Of a DNA stretch of 64,000 nucleotides, positions 48,107-60,325 are shown in pieces; within the stretch, counting starts at the first letter, position 1; each line of letters begins with the position of its first letter. A program made the translations under genes and the position numbers. Source of the DNA: Halichoerus grypus. Its lineage: Eukaryota; Chordata; Mammalia; Carnivora; Phocidae. Location: NCBI RefSeq assembly GCF_964656455.1, contig NC_135724.1, positions 6,935,466 through 6,999,465 of the forward strand. Reading direction: 5' to 3'. The notes below the pieces were generated by a model, which was given only the letters and a program-made list of their open reading frames with translations, made no database searches and was not told the DNA's origin.

Positions 48107-51100
48107 ATGACAAAAAATACATATCAATAATTACATAAAACATAAATGGACTAAACTCTACAAACAGAAGACAGAAGATGACAGAATGGATTAAAAGAAA
48201 AATAAGACCCATCTATATGCTGCCTATGAGAGGTTCATTTTAGACCTAAAGACACCTGCAGATTGAAAGTGAAGGGATGTAGAAACATCTATCATGCAAA
48301 TGAATGTCAAAAGAAAGCCAGAATAGCAATACTTATATCAGAAAGACTTTAAAACAAGTATTATAACAAGAGATAAAGACACTATATAACAATAAAGGGG
48401 AAATCCACCAAGAAGATATAACAATTTTAAATATTTATGCACCCAACATGGGAGCACCCAAATACATAAAATAGTTAATAAGATAGAACTACTAATAGAT
48501 AATAATACAATTATAGTAGGGGACTTTAACACCTAACTTACATCAATAGACAGATCACATAAACAGAAAAATCAGGAAAAATGGCTTTGAATGACACACT
48601 GGGACATACGGATTTAACAGATATATTCAGAACATTCCATCCTAAAATAGCAGAATTCACATTATTTTCAAGAACACGTGCAACATCCTCCAGAATAGAT
48701 CACATATTAGCCCACAAAACAAACTTCAACAAATTCAGGAAGACTGAAGTCATATCATGCATCTTTTCTGACCACAATGCTATGACACTAGAAAAAAGCC
48801 ATAAGAAAAATTTGGAAACACCACAAAAAAATTGGAGGTTAAACAACATGCTACTAAACAATGAATGGGTCAACCTGGAAATAAAAGAAGAAATTAAAAA
48901 GTATATGGAAACAAATGAAAATGAAGACACAGTGGTATAAAACCTTCAGGATGCAGCAAAAGCTGCTATACGAGGGAAGTATAGAGCAATGCAGACCTAC
49001 CTCAAGAAGAAAAATCTCAAACAACCTAACCTTACACCTTAAAGGAGCTATAAAAATTAAAAACAAAACCTAAAAGCAGCAGAAGGAAGGAAATAATAAA
49101 GATTAGAGCAGAAATACACATTGTAGAAACCAAAATGAAACCAGGAGGTGGTTCTTTGAAAAAATCAACAAAACTGATAAACACTTAGAAAGGCCAGTCA
49201 CAAAAGAGAGAGGGAATTCAATTAAAATCAGAAAAAATTAATTTCCAACTCCACAGAAATACAAAAGATGGTATAAGAATATTGTGAAAATTATGCACCA
49301 AGAAATTGGACAACCTAGAAGAAATAGATGAATTCCAAGAAACTTAAATAGGAAATTTGAACAGACTGATAACCAGCAAAGACATTGAATCGGTAATCAA
49401 AAAACTCCCAATAAACAAAAGTCCAGGACCAGAGGGCTTCACAGGCAAATTCTACCAAACATTTAAAGAAGAGTTAATACCTATTCTTCTCATCCTATTT
49501 CAAAACAAACAAACAAACAAATACCCCAATGAACACAGATATAAAAATCCTCAACAAAATACTAGCAAACAAAATCCAACAATACATTAAAAAATGTTTC
49601 ACTATGATCAAGTGGGATTTATTCCTAGGATACAAAGGTGGTTGTTTAATATTCACATATCATTGTGATACATCACATCAATAAGAGAAAGGATAAAATA
49701 ACCATATGATCATTTCAACAGATGCAGAAAAAGCATCTGACAAAGTATAACAACTACCCATGCTAAAAACTCTCTGCAATGGAGGTCTAGAAAGAACCTA
49801 TTTCAACATAATAAATGCCTTATATTAAAAAACAAACAAAAAAAGAACACAGCCAACATAATCCTCAATGAGGAAAAACTGAGATGTTTTCCCCAAGGGC
49901 AAGGAAAAAGACAAGGATATCCACTCTCACCACTTTTATTCAACATAGTACCAGAAGCTCTAGCCAGAGCATTAGATAACATAAAGAAATAAAAGGAATC
50001 CAAATTGGTAAGTAAAAAGTAAACATCTCATTATTTGCAGATGATATGATACTATATGTAGAAAACCCGAAAGACTCCACTAAAAATTTGCTAGAACTGA
50101 TAAATGTATTAAGTAAAGTAGCAGGATACAAAATCAATGTACAGAAATCTGTTGCATTTTTATACACCAATAAGAAGCAGCAGAAAGAGAAATTAAGAAT
50201 ACAATCCCATTTACAATTGCACCAAAAATAAGATACCTAGAAATAAACCTAAAGAAAGAGATGAAAGACCTGTACTCTGAAAACTATAAAACACTGATGA
50301 AAGAAATTGAAGACAAAACAGAGAAGTGGAAAGATATTCCCTGCTCACGGACTGGAAGAGCAAAATCGTTAAAATGTCTATACTACCCAAAGCAATCTAC
50401 ACATTTAATGCAATCCCTACCAAAATACCAACAGCATTTTTCATAGAACTAAAACAAATAATCCTAAAATCTGTAAGGATCTATGAAAACCCTGAATAGT
50501 GAAAGCAATCTTCAAAAAGAAAAGAAAAGCTGGGGACATCATAAATCTGAATTTATATTATATTACAAAGCTTATGAACTTATATTACAAAGCTGTAGTA
50601 ATCAAAACAGTATGGTGCTGGCACAAAGACATATAGATCAATGGAACAGAACAGAAAACCCAGAAATAAACCCACAAACTATACACCAGCCAATTAATCT
50701 TTGACAAAGCAGATAAGAATATGTAATGGGAAAAAGTCTCTTCAGCAAATGATGTTGGGAAAATTAGACAGCAAATGAAAAAGAAAGAAACTATACCATT
50801 TTCGTATACCATATGCAAAAATAACTTGAAAATGCATTAAAGACTTAAATATGAGACCTGAAGCCATAAAAATCCTAAAGAGAACACATGCAGTAACTCA
50901 TTCAACATCAGCCATAACAACTTTTTTCTAGATAGGTCCCTGAGGAAAGGGAACAAAAGCAAAAATTAACTACTGAGACTACATCAAAATAAAAAGCTTC
51001 TGCACAGCAAAGAAACAATCAACAAAACTAAAAGGCAACTTACAGAATAAGAGAAGATATTTGCCAATGACATATCTGATCCAGGGATCAAAAATGTATA

Positions 51101-51694
51101 AAGAACTTATAAAACTCAACACCCATAAGACAAATAATCCAATTAAAAATGGGCAGAGGAACTGAATAGACATTTCCCCAAAGAAGACATATAGATGGCT
51201 AACAGACACATGAAAATTTGTTCAACATCACTGATCATCAGGGAAATGCAAATCAAAACTACAATGAGATATCAACCTCACACCTGTCAGAATGGCTAAA
51301 ATCAACACCACAAGAAATAACGTGCTGGCAAGAATGTGGAGAAAAAGGACCCCTCCCACACTGTTGGTGGGAATGCAAGCTGGAGCAGCCACTGTGGAAA
51401 ACAGTATGGAGGTTCCTCAAAAAGTTAAAAATAGATCTACTCCACCATCTAGAAATTGTACTACTGTGTATTTACTCAAAGAATACAAAAACACCAATTC
51501 AAAGGGATACATGGATTCCTATGTTTCTAGCAGCATTATTTACAATAACAAAATTATGGAAGCAACCCAAGTCTCCATTAATAGATGAATGGATAGAGAA
51601 GAAGCGCTATACATACACAATGACTCAAAAAAAAATTGAAATCTTGCTACTTGTAACAATGTGGATGGAGCTAGAGAGTATAATGCTAGAGTGA
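48107..51694 (+). pseudogene. LINE-1 ORF2 pseudogene (copy C)
   Basis: ORF2p normally has an endonuclease, a reverse transcriptase and a C-terminal cysteine motif in about 1,275 codons. Here 'MTKNTYQ' begins at 48107. Readable parts: 48581-48940 endonuclease end ('SRIDHILAH', 'IFSDHNAM'); 49357-49480 '[19 protein letters not shown]' at the start of the RT; the RT active-site box '[16 protein letters not shown]' at 50027-50074; 51218-51694 the C-terminal part with the intact C-x3-C-x7-H-x4-C motif ('[18 protein letters not shown]'). The tract is about 240 bp shorter than usual; part of the loss lies at 49500-49530, where a (CAAA)n stretch replaces the RT segment before 'NEHRYKN'. Numerous stops and shifts make it dead. 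Confidence 0.9.
49502..49524 (+). repeat. (CAAA)n tract at an ORF2 deletion
   Basis: 'aaaacaaacaaacaaacaaa' sits exactly where about 150 bp of the RT coding region is missing, between '[11 protein letters not shown]' and 'NEHRYKN'. Confidence 0.75.
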
Positions 51695-51998
51695 AATGTT
51701 AGTAGGAGAAAGAAGAATACAATATGATTTCACTCATATGTAGAATTTAAGAAACAAAACAAAACAAAAAAAGAGACAAAACGAGTGTCTTTAAATATAG
51801 AGAAGAAGCTGGCAATTGTCCTAGGAGAGGGTGATGGGGGGATGATGAAATGGGGGTAGGTGATTAAGAGTACACCTACATAATGAGCACTGAGTAATAC
51901 ACAGAATTGTTGAATGACAACATTGGACACCTGAAACTAATACAATTACACTGTATGTTAGTTATACTGGAATTTAAAAATAAATAAAATTTTTAAAA

Positions 51999-54449
51999 GA
52001 GAGAATATATACCACACCCTGGAGGACATAGAAGAGGCAGTTCACCATTCAAAGTTCAGGCCGCCCCACTTGCTTCTCTGTGCTGAGGTACCAAGAGCTC
52101 AGAACGAATTGCAACCCACCCACCCCCACCGACTTGAAAGCTTTGATCTAGGAAACTGGACACCCTAGAAATTCCTGGATTCCAGTAGCTGGATTACAAC
52201 ATGCACAGACTGGATGCTTGCTTTGTAACCCATCCAAGATTAAGGTCCCTCTTGCAGACACAGATGCAGGGACCAAACTCACTATTTGGGGAAAAAAAGA
52301 AAAAAAAATCAGCATACCAATCAGTTTATTAAGTTCTAGAAATAGAACTATTAAACAGATTATGCAAGCATGCCTCTGCTGGGTGTAGCCTCTGTCCTGA
52401 GAGAATTTAGAATGGAAACAAATTATAATCAATCCATAGCACAAAATCAGGGCATGCGGAATTATCTGAAAAATGCAATGGTTAAAAACATTTACTTTGA
52501 TAGCATGACAGTCAGAACAGTTAGTTTGTGTCTGTTAGGAACCGTGTTCTTTCCTGGCAGTGCTAAGAAGATTCTTTCAGATTGAATTAACCTACCCAAG
52601 AGTGAGAACCTGTATTTTGACAATTCTTATACCTCCAAATAGTTGAGGGCACGTTATTATGCTTTTAAATAAGGAAGAGACTTCAGGAACTCCAAAGTTA
52701 CCATTTCCCCCTCACAAAACGTGACAACAAGATTTGCTTCAATTTTAACCTAAAAAGGCAGTTATTTTGTTGATCACTTCAGGATATCAACTCCTCTACT
52801 CTATGTCCTTAAAAATACCAGGTTTAACGTAACATTAATTGGATTGAGATTAAAAAAAAATAGGTAACAATGACTTGCGTTTCCTTAATCTATGGTAACA
52901 ATTGCAGATTTTTCTACTACACTTACACAGCAAGAGTTTTCTTTATTCAACATTCCTACATATGAATTGTACACCAAATACTGCAATTAAATTATCTGTT
53001 ATACATTCATATTCTGAAGGAGATCTATTTCTCAAGAATTACACTCAATTTTATTTCTTGAATCATTAAGAAATTTAAATGAGACATATATATACCCTCA
53101 TCAAATGACATTATACTTACACATTCACAATTATGTTTCATACAATATTCAGCAGTTTCTTATAAAGAGCAATTACAACAATTATTATTCAGACACTTGT
53201 TATTTCTACCTACTACTAAAAGAATTCATGCAGTATTATTATGCATTCTGTAAACTCTATGTTAAAATAATTAACTTCTGGTAGGCGATAGTGAACTGCA
53301 AAATAAATACTTTGCAAGACTCAGGTATCATAACAATGTTTGTCACTGTGTAAATGACATTTCCTTTCCAACATCATTTAGTGAATAGATGTCTAGCTAC
53401 TCTGGCATTTGACCAACATTGAATATTAAGAGCTTTTTCTCAACTGTGAGTGATTCAACATAAATAAATTATCTGGAGGACTGGGAGCACCACAGAACTC
53501 CAGCTTGGGATATTAGTTATTAGTAATGATGACCATTTTTAGTAGTAACTTGTCCCTCTCTGCCACACCATCCTAGACACTCACTAGCTTCAAAAAAGAG
53601 CCTTGTGTTCGATGCCCCTTCCTCAATATTTCCATTGCTGGAACTGGAAGTAGAGTCTTAATAAAACAATCTAGGTGCAATGGTTATTAGAACTGTGATG
53701 GTCAGTATATGGTCAGTGTACCTTGAAGCTCCCACTCTGGAAGCTAAGGGTTCAACCTGACCCTTATTTTGGGGTCAAGAGAGAGTGTAATGGGGATGAT
53801 CTGGAGATCCCGGATGACCTGAGTTCCAACATCAAACTCAGGAATCAGATGTACATTTAGAGAAGACACTTTAGTCAGAATTAAGAAAGGTACTTTCACG
53901 GGGTATACCCCTCAGTGACTCACAGAAATAAAAACTGATGCCTAATCAGAGTGGCCAGATCTGATTATGAGGAAGGAAGGAAATTTAACATCTGAAAAAT
54001 ACCCAACAGTTTTTACTGGATAGGCATTAATATTTTATATACTCACTTTTTTATCACTGTATTATTTAGAATATATATTAAATTCAGGCAAATTATCCTC
54101 ACTTTGGAAAGCATTCTAAGGAAAGAGGATGCACTGTATCTTATGATAGTATAAAAAGCAACATATTTTAACAGATTTATCAGACCATGTAAATTCAAAG
54201 AAATCAGCATTTTGCCTTTATTTGCCCTTTAATATAACTGATACTTGATCATATACTAAATAATACATATAATCATTGTAGAAATAACTACTCTTTTGCA
54301 TAAAGACTCCAAAATAAAAAATATTAGAGATTAACATATACTTATATAAAACTTTATTTTCCAGGAAATTGGATTACACTAAAAGCTTGTATGACTTTAA
54401 AAAAAAATACACAAACAATGTTAAATAATACCATGTATTTTTATATACA
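51999..54449. other. Unassigned DNA without a supported gene
   Basis: C-rich patch at 52117-52131. Open frame 52148-52444 (minus, 98 codons) has no recognisable domain. The remainder of copy B that would be expected if copy C were a simple insertion is not here. AT-rich from 52800 on. Confidence 0.45.
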
Positions 54450-54640
54450 ATTTTTTTTCTTAGCAGTTTTCTAGTGCTCCGCTATAGGACACCAATTAAT
54501 TTATTCATATCAGCTGTATGTTCACATATATCCATATATTATATATGATATATTCATATATCATTAAATTTAGGCTGTTTTCCATTTAAACTGTTAAATA
54601 TTATTCTTGAATAAATATGGATCAAGACAATAATTACCAA
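54450..54640 (-). repeat. Possible ancient L1 antisense fragment
   Basis: 'aaatttaggctgttttccat' and 'aatattattcttgaataaat' resemble the inverse of the L1 ORF2 end ('gcagcattatttacaatagc' strand of copies A and C). AT microsatellite at 54530-54560. Confidence 0.35.
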
Positions 54641-54821
54641 AGAATGTTAAATCATTATGTGACATATTGTTGAGGAACAGATGGCTAATGCCACCTTGTA
54701 ATACTAATCGATGTTAGCATCATTAAAAGTGATACATGCAGACATTCTGTACTTTGTGCAATAGAAAAGCAATAGACATTTCACAGTACTACCTACAAAG
54801 TATTCTAAAAGTTGAGGAACA

Positions 54822-55016
54822 GGGGCACCTGGGTGGTTCAGTTGGTTAAGCAGCTGCCTTCAGCTCAGGTCATGATCCCGGAGTCCCAGGATAGAGCCCC
54901 ACATGGGGCTCCCCCGCTCAGCGGGGAGTCTGCTTCTCTCTCTGCCCCTCCCTTTTCTCGAGCTCTATGTCTCTCACTCTCTCTCTCAAATAAATAAATA
55001 AAATCTTTAAAAAAAA
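54822..55016 (+). mobile_element. Can-SINE
   Basis: Head 'ggggcacctgggtggttcag', 'ctgccttcagctcaggtcat', 'gctcagcggggagtctgctt', tail 'aaataaataaataaaatctt'. Target duplication of 16 bp with one mismatch: 'taaaagttgaggaaca' (54806-54821) and 'taaaagttgagcaaca' (55017-55032). Confidence 0.96.
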
Positions 55017-55032
55017 TAAAAGTTGAGCAACA

Positions 55033-55399
55033 AATACAATCAAGCCTCTAGATCTTTTAGAATTTGCAGGAAATATCCAAGATAAAGGAATAATTTAAGT
55101 GATATCACACAGAAGCTTTTAGCCAAATTCAGGATGAGATACATTCAACAGATTAAGTAACCAGATTTCCCCAACAAATCATTGGCATTAAAAAAAAAAA
55201 AAAAGTAATGCTGTAAGATGAGGACTTCACTTGGATTCTGATAAGAGGGAACACTTGGAAATAGGATAAATCTGAGTATAAACTGGTTATTAAAAGTCAT
55301 TAAAGACATTATGAGTATAATTTTAGAATTTTGTGGTGTGATAATGACACGGTGTTTAGTTTTAAAAGACTTTACAAGTTAGAGATGCACAATGAAATG
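55033..55399. other. Unassigned DNA
   Basis: Contains an A-run at 55190-55204; no recognised repeat or gene. Confidence 0.4.
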
Positions 55400-55782
55400 T
55401 CTATTGATTCAATGACGTGTTGTCTGGGATTTGTTTCCAAATACTACAGAGTAACAAAGATGGATACACATAGATAAAACTTAGCAAAATTGATATTTGA
55501 TGCAGCTGTGTGATGGGTACATGAGGGTTCATTATAGAATTTTAATTTTGTGCACATTGGAAAAGTTTCATAATCAGAGCTCAAAAAATGTTATGATGGC
55601 TATTTTTGTGCTCATGGTTTTGTGCTCAAGTCCATAACATTTGTGGGTTATTTATTTTGGATAAATTCCTAGAAACTGGACTGCTGGATCCAAAGGAAAG
55701 TACTTCTTAAGGTTATTACACTTTATATCACAATCAATTACATGTAGAAATATCTATAACCCTTGTTAAAGGGTTATTATCA
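55400..55782 (+). repeat. Ancient L1M 3' end and related fragment
   Basis: 'gctgtgtgatgggtacatga' (55505) followed by 'gggttcattatagaatttta' and 'aaaagtttcataatcagag' is an old L1 3' end. 55650-55720 ('ggataaattcctagaaactg', 'gactgctggatccaaaggaa') resembles another old L1 segment, strand uncertain. Confidence 0.5.
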
Positions 55783-55981
55783 GGGGCGCCTAGGTGGCTC
55801 AGTCGTTGGGCATCTGCCTTCGGCTCAGGTCATGATCCCAGGGTCCTGGGATCGAGCCCCGCATCGGGCTCCTTGCTCAGCCAGGAGCCTGCTTCTCCCT
55901 CTTCCACTCCCCCTGCTTGTGTTCCCTCTCTAGCTGTCTCTCTGTGTCAAATAAATAAATAAATAAATCTAAAAAAAAAGT
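55783..55981 (+). mobile_element. Can-SINE, near consensus
   Basis: Head 'ggggcgcctaggtggctcag', 'ctgccttcggctcaggtcat', 'cccagggtcctgggatcgag', 'cactccccctgcttgtgttc', tail (AAAT)n. Exact 13-bp target duplication 'gggttattatcag' at 55771-55783 and 55985-55997 (one G may belong to the SINE). Confidence 0.96.
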
Positions 55982-55997
55982 GGGGGGTTATTATCAG

Positions 55998-58642
55998 TCT
56001 TCACTGTACTTACAGACAAAATGCAGTATACCACTACTACGTTAACTTATATCTCTTTACTTACTAGTAGGATTTACTTTTCAAGAATACAGGCTTATTA
56101 GCTTTTTGAATCTCAATCAATGACCTATTAAATTCCTATCTCTTTTTTCTTTGATTGCTCAAGAATTTATCTACCACCTTGATTTATAAAAGTACTTTAT
56201 TACAAATATTAACCTGCCTACCTTATATATTATAAAAATTATCTTTAACATGAGCATTTAATTTTTGTCTATACATTCTTCCATACAGAGATTAGAAATG
56301 TTTATTAGTAGTATTTAATCCATCTTCTCCATTTTAGTACCTGCCATTAGAATCACCAGTTATAAGTGAGAAAGAATAAAGCTTCCCCTGATATCTAGGA
56401 TCCAGTCCGGTACTGTCAGCCGGGCCTTAGCATTCTGTGTTGAAAATAGTAATTTCATAGAACTTCAATATCAGAACACTGCTCAGTGACCAAGATGGAT
56501 CCAAATAAATACAAGACCACTCCACAACAACATCTGAACACAGAATAAACTTTATCCAAGTTGCAAAAATGATCAAATGTCTCCTACTCTGGTTAATATA
56601 CATGATCACTGCTACTTTGACAATTACAGCTTTGGTCATGCTTCAGTTTTCCCTCCTTGCAGATAAAGTTTAAAAAGATACATAATCATACTTTGCTTCC
56701 TGACAGCATCCAATCTAGAGCAAAGCCCCACTTCCTTAACTCTCCCCGTAAATCAACTAATAAGCCTGGATCTTCTAAGTTCTTCCCAACATTCTCCTAA
56801 GATCCCGTGGACTCCAAGATATGTGTTCTCCCATGTTGCAAAACATGATAAACCAAAATTGTTCAACTACAGATGTGTTCCTGGTGGCCTAAAGCTATAG
56901 GAAATTAACAAAAGTCTTAACCTGCTCTAATGTTACACAGTTTCATCATATTTTCTCTTAATATGTACTTTCCTCATTTGATTTTTAAAATATTAATACA
57001 TATGAAATTAATTTTATTTTGAATTTTGTTAAACAATGATTTTTCCAAAATGATTAACCTATTTTAATGTATTAATCATATATTCATTTTTTTCATTTTT
57101 ATATAAAACACCATAATTTAACTGTATTCCTCCCACTAAAGCAGCAGAATAACAATATAAACATACTTTCGTGTGTAAAACTAAAATTTTGAGATTTAGC
57201 TTAATTTAATATTAAGCAATTAAGTATACATGAAGAAAGATGATATTCTGAAGCATTTTTTAATTCAAGAATGTGTCCTCTTATATACTGAGATTCACTG
57301 CTTAAAATTTTTACAAAGTCAAATTTTTGTTTGCTTTCTCTTATCAGTTTCATGTTCTCTCATACCTCAATGTCTTTCCCTACTTTTCCATCCTTTTCCC
57401 AAGAATGTGCGTCCTCCTGTTCATCAAGTCAATTTTCATCATCATTCCACCCTCAACTTGGGCAACACCATTAACTGAACGCTGGTGTGGCCATTCTTTT
57501 TCCATACTCAGCATCAATCACACCATAAAGGACCTGATGCATTGGTCTCCTACTTCCCTTTCTTTCTTAACCATCTGTGTCCAACTAATCAGTAAGCCAG
57601 TGTCTCTCTCATGTTGGTTCACCCAATGCCAGCGAAACACAAGGGATGCAGTGAATGGTTACTGAAACAATGAATACATTTGCTGTAACTATAATGACTC
57701 TATTTCAGAGCTTCCAGAAATGATTCAAGAAAGATGCTATTCCTCCCTAGCCTCCCTTCATTGCTGTTACTTTGTCAGCTTATTACTTTTACTGTAGGAG
57801 AAAGATCCACTCCCATTTGAAGGTTTAATAAGATGTTAGAGAACTTAGAACAAAAGGATTTCATAATTGATGATATAAAGGTAAGGCTTCATCGTTATCA
57901 AATCGCAAGTAAAGGAGTAATGATTTAGGATTCTGTACCAGCCCATCAGAGATGCCTTTCTCAACGAGAGCATCAGGCCTTTTTATATGGTATATAACAA
58001 CAAGCTTCTGGCTGCAGGCTTTTTCCAGAAATGGGAAGAGAGCTCAACAGCTAAGGAGATGTGCAGGGGGCTGGCAGGTGAACTCTGAAGGTGCAGGGCT
58101 TGTCCTTCTCCTCTCAGGTGTGAAATGAGCAAGTCTTTGCCCCGGGGGCTGGTGCCTAAGGGATCCCTCCTTTTGTCTCACTGACCTCCATAACCATTTG
58201 CTGAATTTGTCAAGTAAATGACCTTTAAGCTCTGACCAGGATGTCTGGCCTATAACCCTCCACTTAGGAAGATTTTTCTCAGTGAAGAATTTTTGTTTCA
58301 TCTCCTGAATTGCCTTAGGGCACCTGCTGGCAGCTTTTAGTCTGCTAGTTTAGCCAAGAACTCTTACTGGGCCTTCAGTGAGATAGTTTATTTTTTCACT
58401 GGTGTTACTATTTTATAGCTTCCTTCTACTACATTCATATTGTTTCTTTTTAGTTTTAATATACACAAGAAGTATTTCACTAGTGGTCCAAAATATAAAC
58501 AGACATCAATAATTTTGTTTTGACGTGGTATGCTCTGAAAATACGAATCTATCTTTTCCAGCTTGATCTCATATTTTACCTCAGAGGCTTTTCTTGGCAT
58601 AAATATCTATAAGGAAGGTACATAAACACATACCTTGTTATT
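55998..58642. other. Unassigned DNA; possible LTR-like block at 56330-56900
   Basis: Bases 56330-56900 are less AT-rich and include 'gatccagtccggtactgtca' and 'tgtgttctcccatgttgcaa', an LTR-like texture I could not assign. The open frame 57327-57665 (112 codons) has no recognised family. Nothing else seen. Confidence 0.35.
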
Positions 58643-58870
58643 ATTTTTTTAAAGATTTGAGAGAGAGAGAGAGAATGTGTGTGTGTGTGTGTGCACATGT
58701 GCACACGCGCGTGCACACAAGTAAGGGAAGGGGCAGAGGGAGAGAATCTCAAGCAGACTCCCAGCTGAGCGTGGAGCACCACTTGGGGATCGATCTCATG
58801 ACTCTGAGATCATGACCTGAGCCTAAACAAAGAGTTGGATGCTTAACTGACTGAGCCACCGAGGTGCCCC
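58643..58870 (-). mobile_element. Can-SINE, minus strand, with expanded GT tract
   Basis: 'ttttttaaagatttgagaga' start, then (GA)n, (GT)n, 'gatcatgacctgagcctaaa' and 'tgactgagccaccgaggtgc'. The pyrimidine-rich tail region has expanded into dinucleotide repeats. Flanks share only 'aaacacaca'-like sequence, so the target duplication is uncertain. Confidence 0.92.
58675..58719. repeat. 45-nt alternating purine-pyrimidine tract
   Basis: Unbroken alternation from 'atgtgtgtgtgtgtgtgt' through 'gcacatgtgcacacgcgcgt' to 'gcacaca'. It includes CGCGCG, which strongly favours left-handed Z-DNA under supercoiling. Confidence 0.93.
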
Positions 58871-59149
58871 AAACACACATCTTTTAAAGCTGCAGTTTCT
58901 AAAATCACTTCTACATACTGGTAAAAAGACAACCTGTTGCTTAAACTAAAAAAAATCTGGAGCCTTTCTCAGCTGTTAGTTCCTACAAGCATCCATCCCA
59001 ACCCAATTCCACTAACAAAACCTAAAGTCACAACCTCCAAAAACAAACAAACAAAAAAATCCCAGAAATCTTCTAATCTTTGCATCCAGAAGGATCATCT
59101 TATTCCAAACCGTGTGGACAACAGATAACCTAATTCAAATCCTGGTTGC
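58871..59149. other. Unassigned DNA
   Basis: Includes (CAAA)n at 59041-59056; no recognised gene or repeat. Confidence 0.4.
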
Positions 59150-59560
59150 TACTCACACATATATAGAATGCACTTTCCAAACAACTTCCAAAATAATCTT
59201 TCAAAAATGTGAGTCAGGTTAAGCCCCACATTCTCCCTTAAAACCTTTCAGTGCCATGAAATTTTAATAAAATCTAACGTGTCACACGAGCTATATAATG
59301 CCTTCCATGATTTGTCGCAACTCCATCTCTCCCACTTCATCACTAGCTTTCTTCTCACAATACATACCACAGTCAAGACGTACTAGCTTTCTTTTCCTTA
59401 TTATATTAACTTGTAAAGTGGGCCCTGCCTTAGAATTTTAGGATTCATCCTTTCTTCAGTGCTCTTGAAGCACTCTTGCTTTGTTAAGCTCACAAGGACT
59501 TCCCTGAAAACCCAACTTTTCCTCCCTTTCCAGTGAGTCTTTTCATCTTTTACATACATC
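59150..59560 (+). repeat. LINE-2 (L2) relic
   Basis: 'cttaaaacctttcagtgcca', 'ttttaataaaatctaacgtg', 'ataatgccttccatgatttg' and 'agctttcttctcacaataca' follow the order of the L2 3' half ('cttaaaacccttcagtggct', 'ggataaagtccaaact', 'gccctccacaatctgg'). Ancient and non-coding. Confidence 0.6.
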
Positions 59561-59932
59561 CCATTATTTCTTTCCATCTCCCTATTTGCACTTGCTGCCA
59601 CCTGCATTTTTTTTCCTTGTCTACTACCCATTTCCCCCTCTTCAAGTGAAAGCTTATCTGACTTCAGACCTTATGTGTTTTGATTCCCCACCTCTTCCAA
59701 ACATCTAGAAAAAAAAAACAAAAAAAAAAAACTTGTTATTAAATGTTGTACTCGGTTACAAATAAGCCAATGTTCACACAAAAGAATTTCCAGACAGATG
59801 CAGTTATGACATTTCCTCCTTAAAATTTCTTACACAAGCCTATGATTAGAATGAATGGACTCACTTACTGTTACAACAGAACACACCAAACTACACTGGC
59901 ATTCAGTTTTTGCCAAGAAAGCCAAGGGGAAG
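59561..59932. other. Unassigned DNA with A-run
   Basis: Interrupted A-run at 59709-59731. No supported gene. Confidence 0.4.
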
Positions 59933-60325
59933 TGCATTAGTTTCCTAGGGTTGCTGGAACAAATTACCACAAGCTGGGTGGTTGAACACAACAGAGACTG
60001 GCTCTGTCGCAGTTCTGGGACCAGAGTCTAAAGCTAAGGTGCTGGCAGGGCCACCACCCTCCGAAGACTCTCAGGAGCCTCTTCTAGCTGTCGACAGCAT
60101 TCCTGTCTCGGTTTCCACTGTCACGGGCCTCCTTCCTACTGGTAGCTCTTCTCTGGGTCTTCACCAGCTCTTGTAATGACACCCGTCATTGGGTTAAAAC
60201 ACATTCTAATGCAGTTAAGATCTCATTTTCACTTAATTACATCTCCAAAAGCTCTGTTTCCAAATAAGGTCACGTTCATAGATAACAGGGCTAGAACTTG
60301 ATCTTTCTGAGGGGACAATATAACA
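59933..60325 (-). mobile_element. Solo LTR, ERVL-MaLR type, minus strand
   Basis: Begins 'tgcattagtttcctagggtt' and ends 'ggggacaatataaca'. It is the reverse-complement relative of 17410-17830: 'accacaagctgggtggttga' and 'gtttccaaataaggtcacg' pair with blocks there. The two copies differ at many positions, so both are old. No internal region adjoins it. Confidence 0.75.

Larger units (their letters stand above)
45701..51998 (+). mobile_element. LINE-1 copy C, essentially full length
   Basis: Begins with 'ggtggaggatggtggcagag' and reaches the A-rich end 'ataaataaaatttttaaaag', about 6.3 kb, the normal size of a mammalian LINE-1. It has a 5' UTR of about 1.15 kb, ORF1, spacer, ORF2 and 3' UTR. 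Both ORFs are interrupted many times, so it cannot move. No clear target duplication: upstream 'aatgaagaagagattag' and downstream 'aaaagagagaatatat' share only short purine runs. Confidence 0.93.

Noticed and set aside
51218..51694. 158-codon frame with a cysteine motif, first looking like a small zinc-binding protein
   Set aside because: It is the C-terminal part of LINE-1 ORF2 in copy C, with the same motif partly preserved in copy A.
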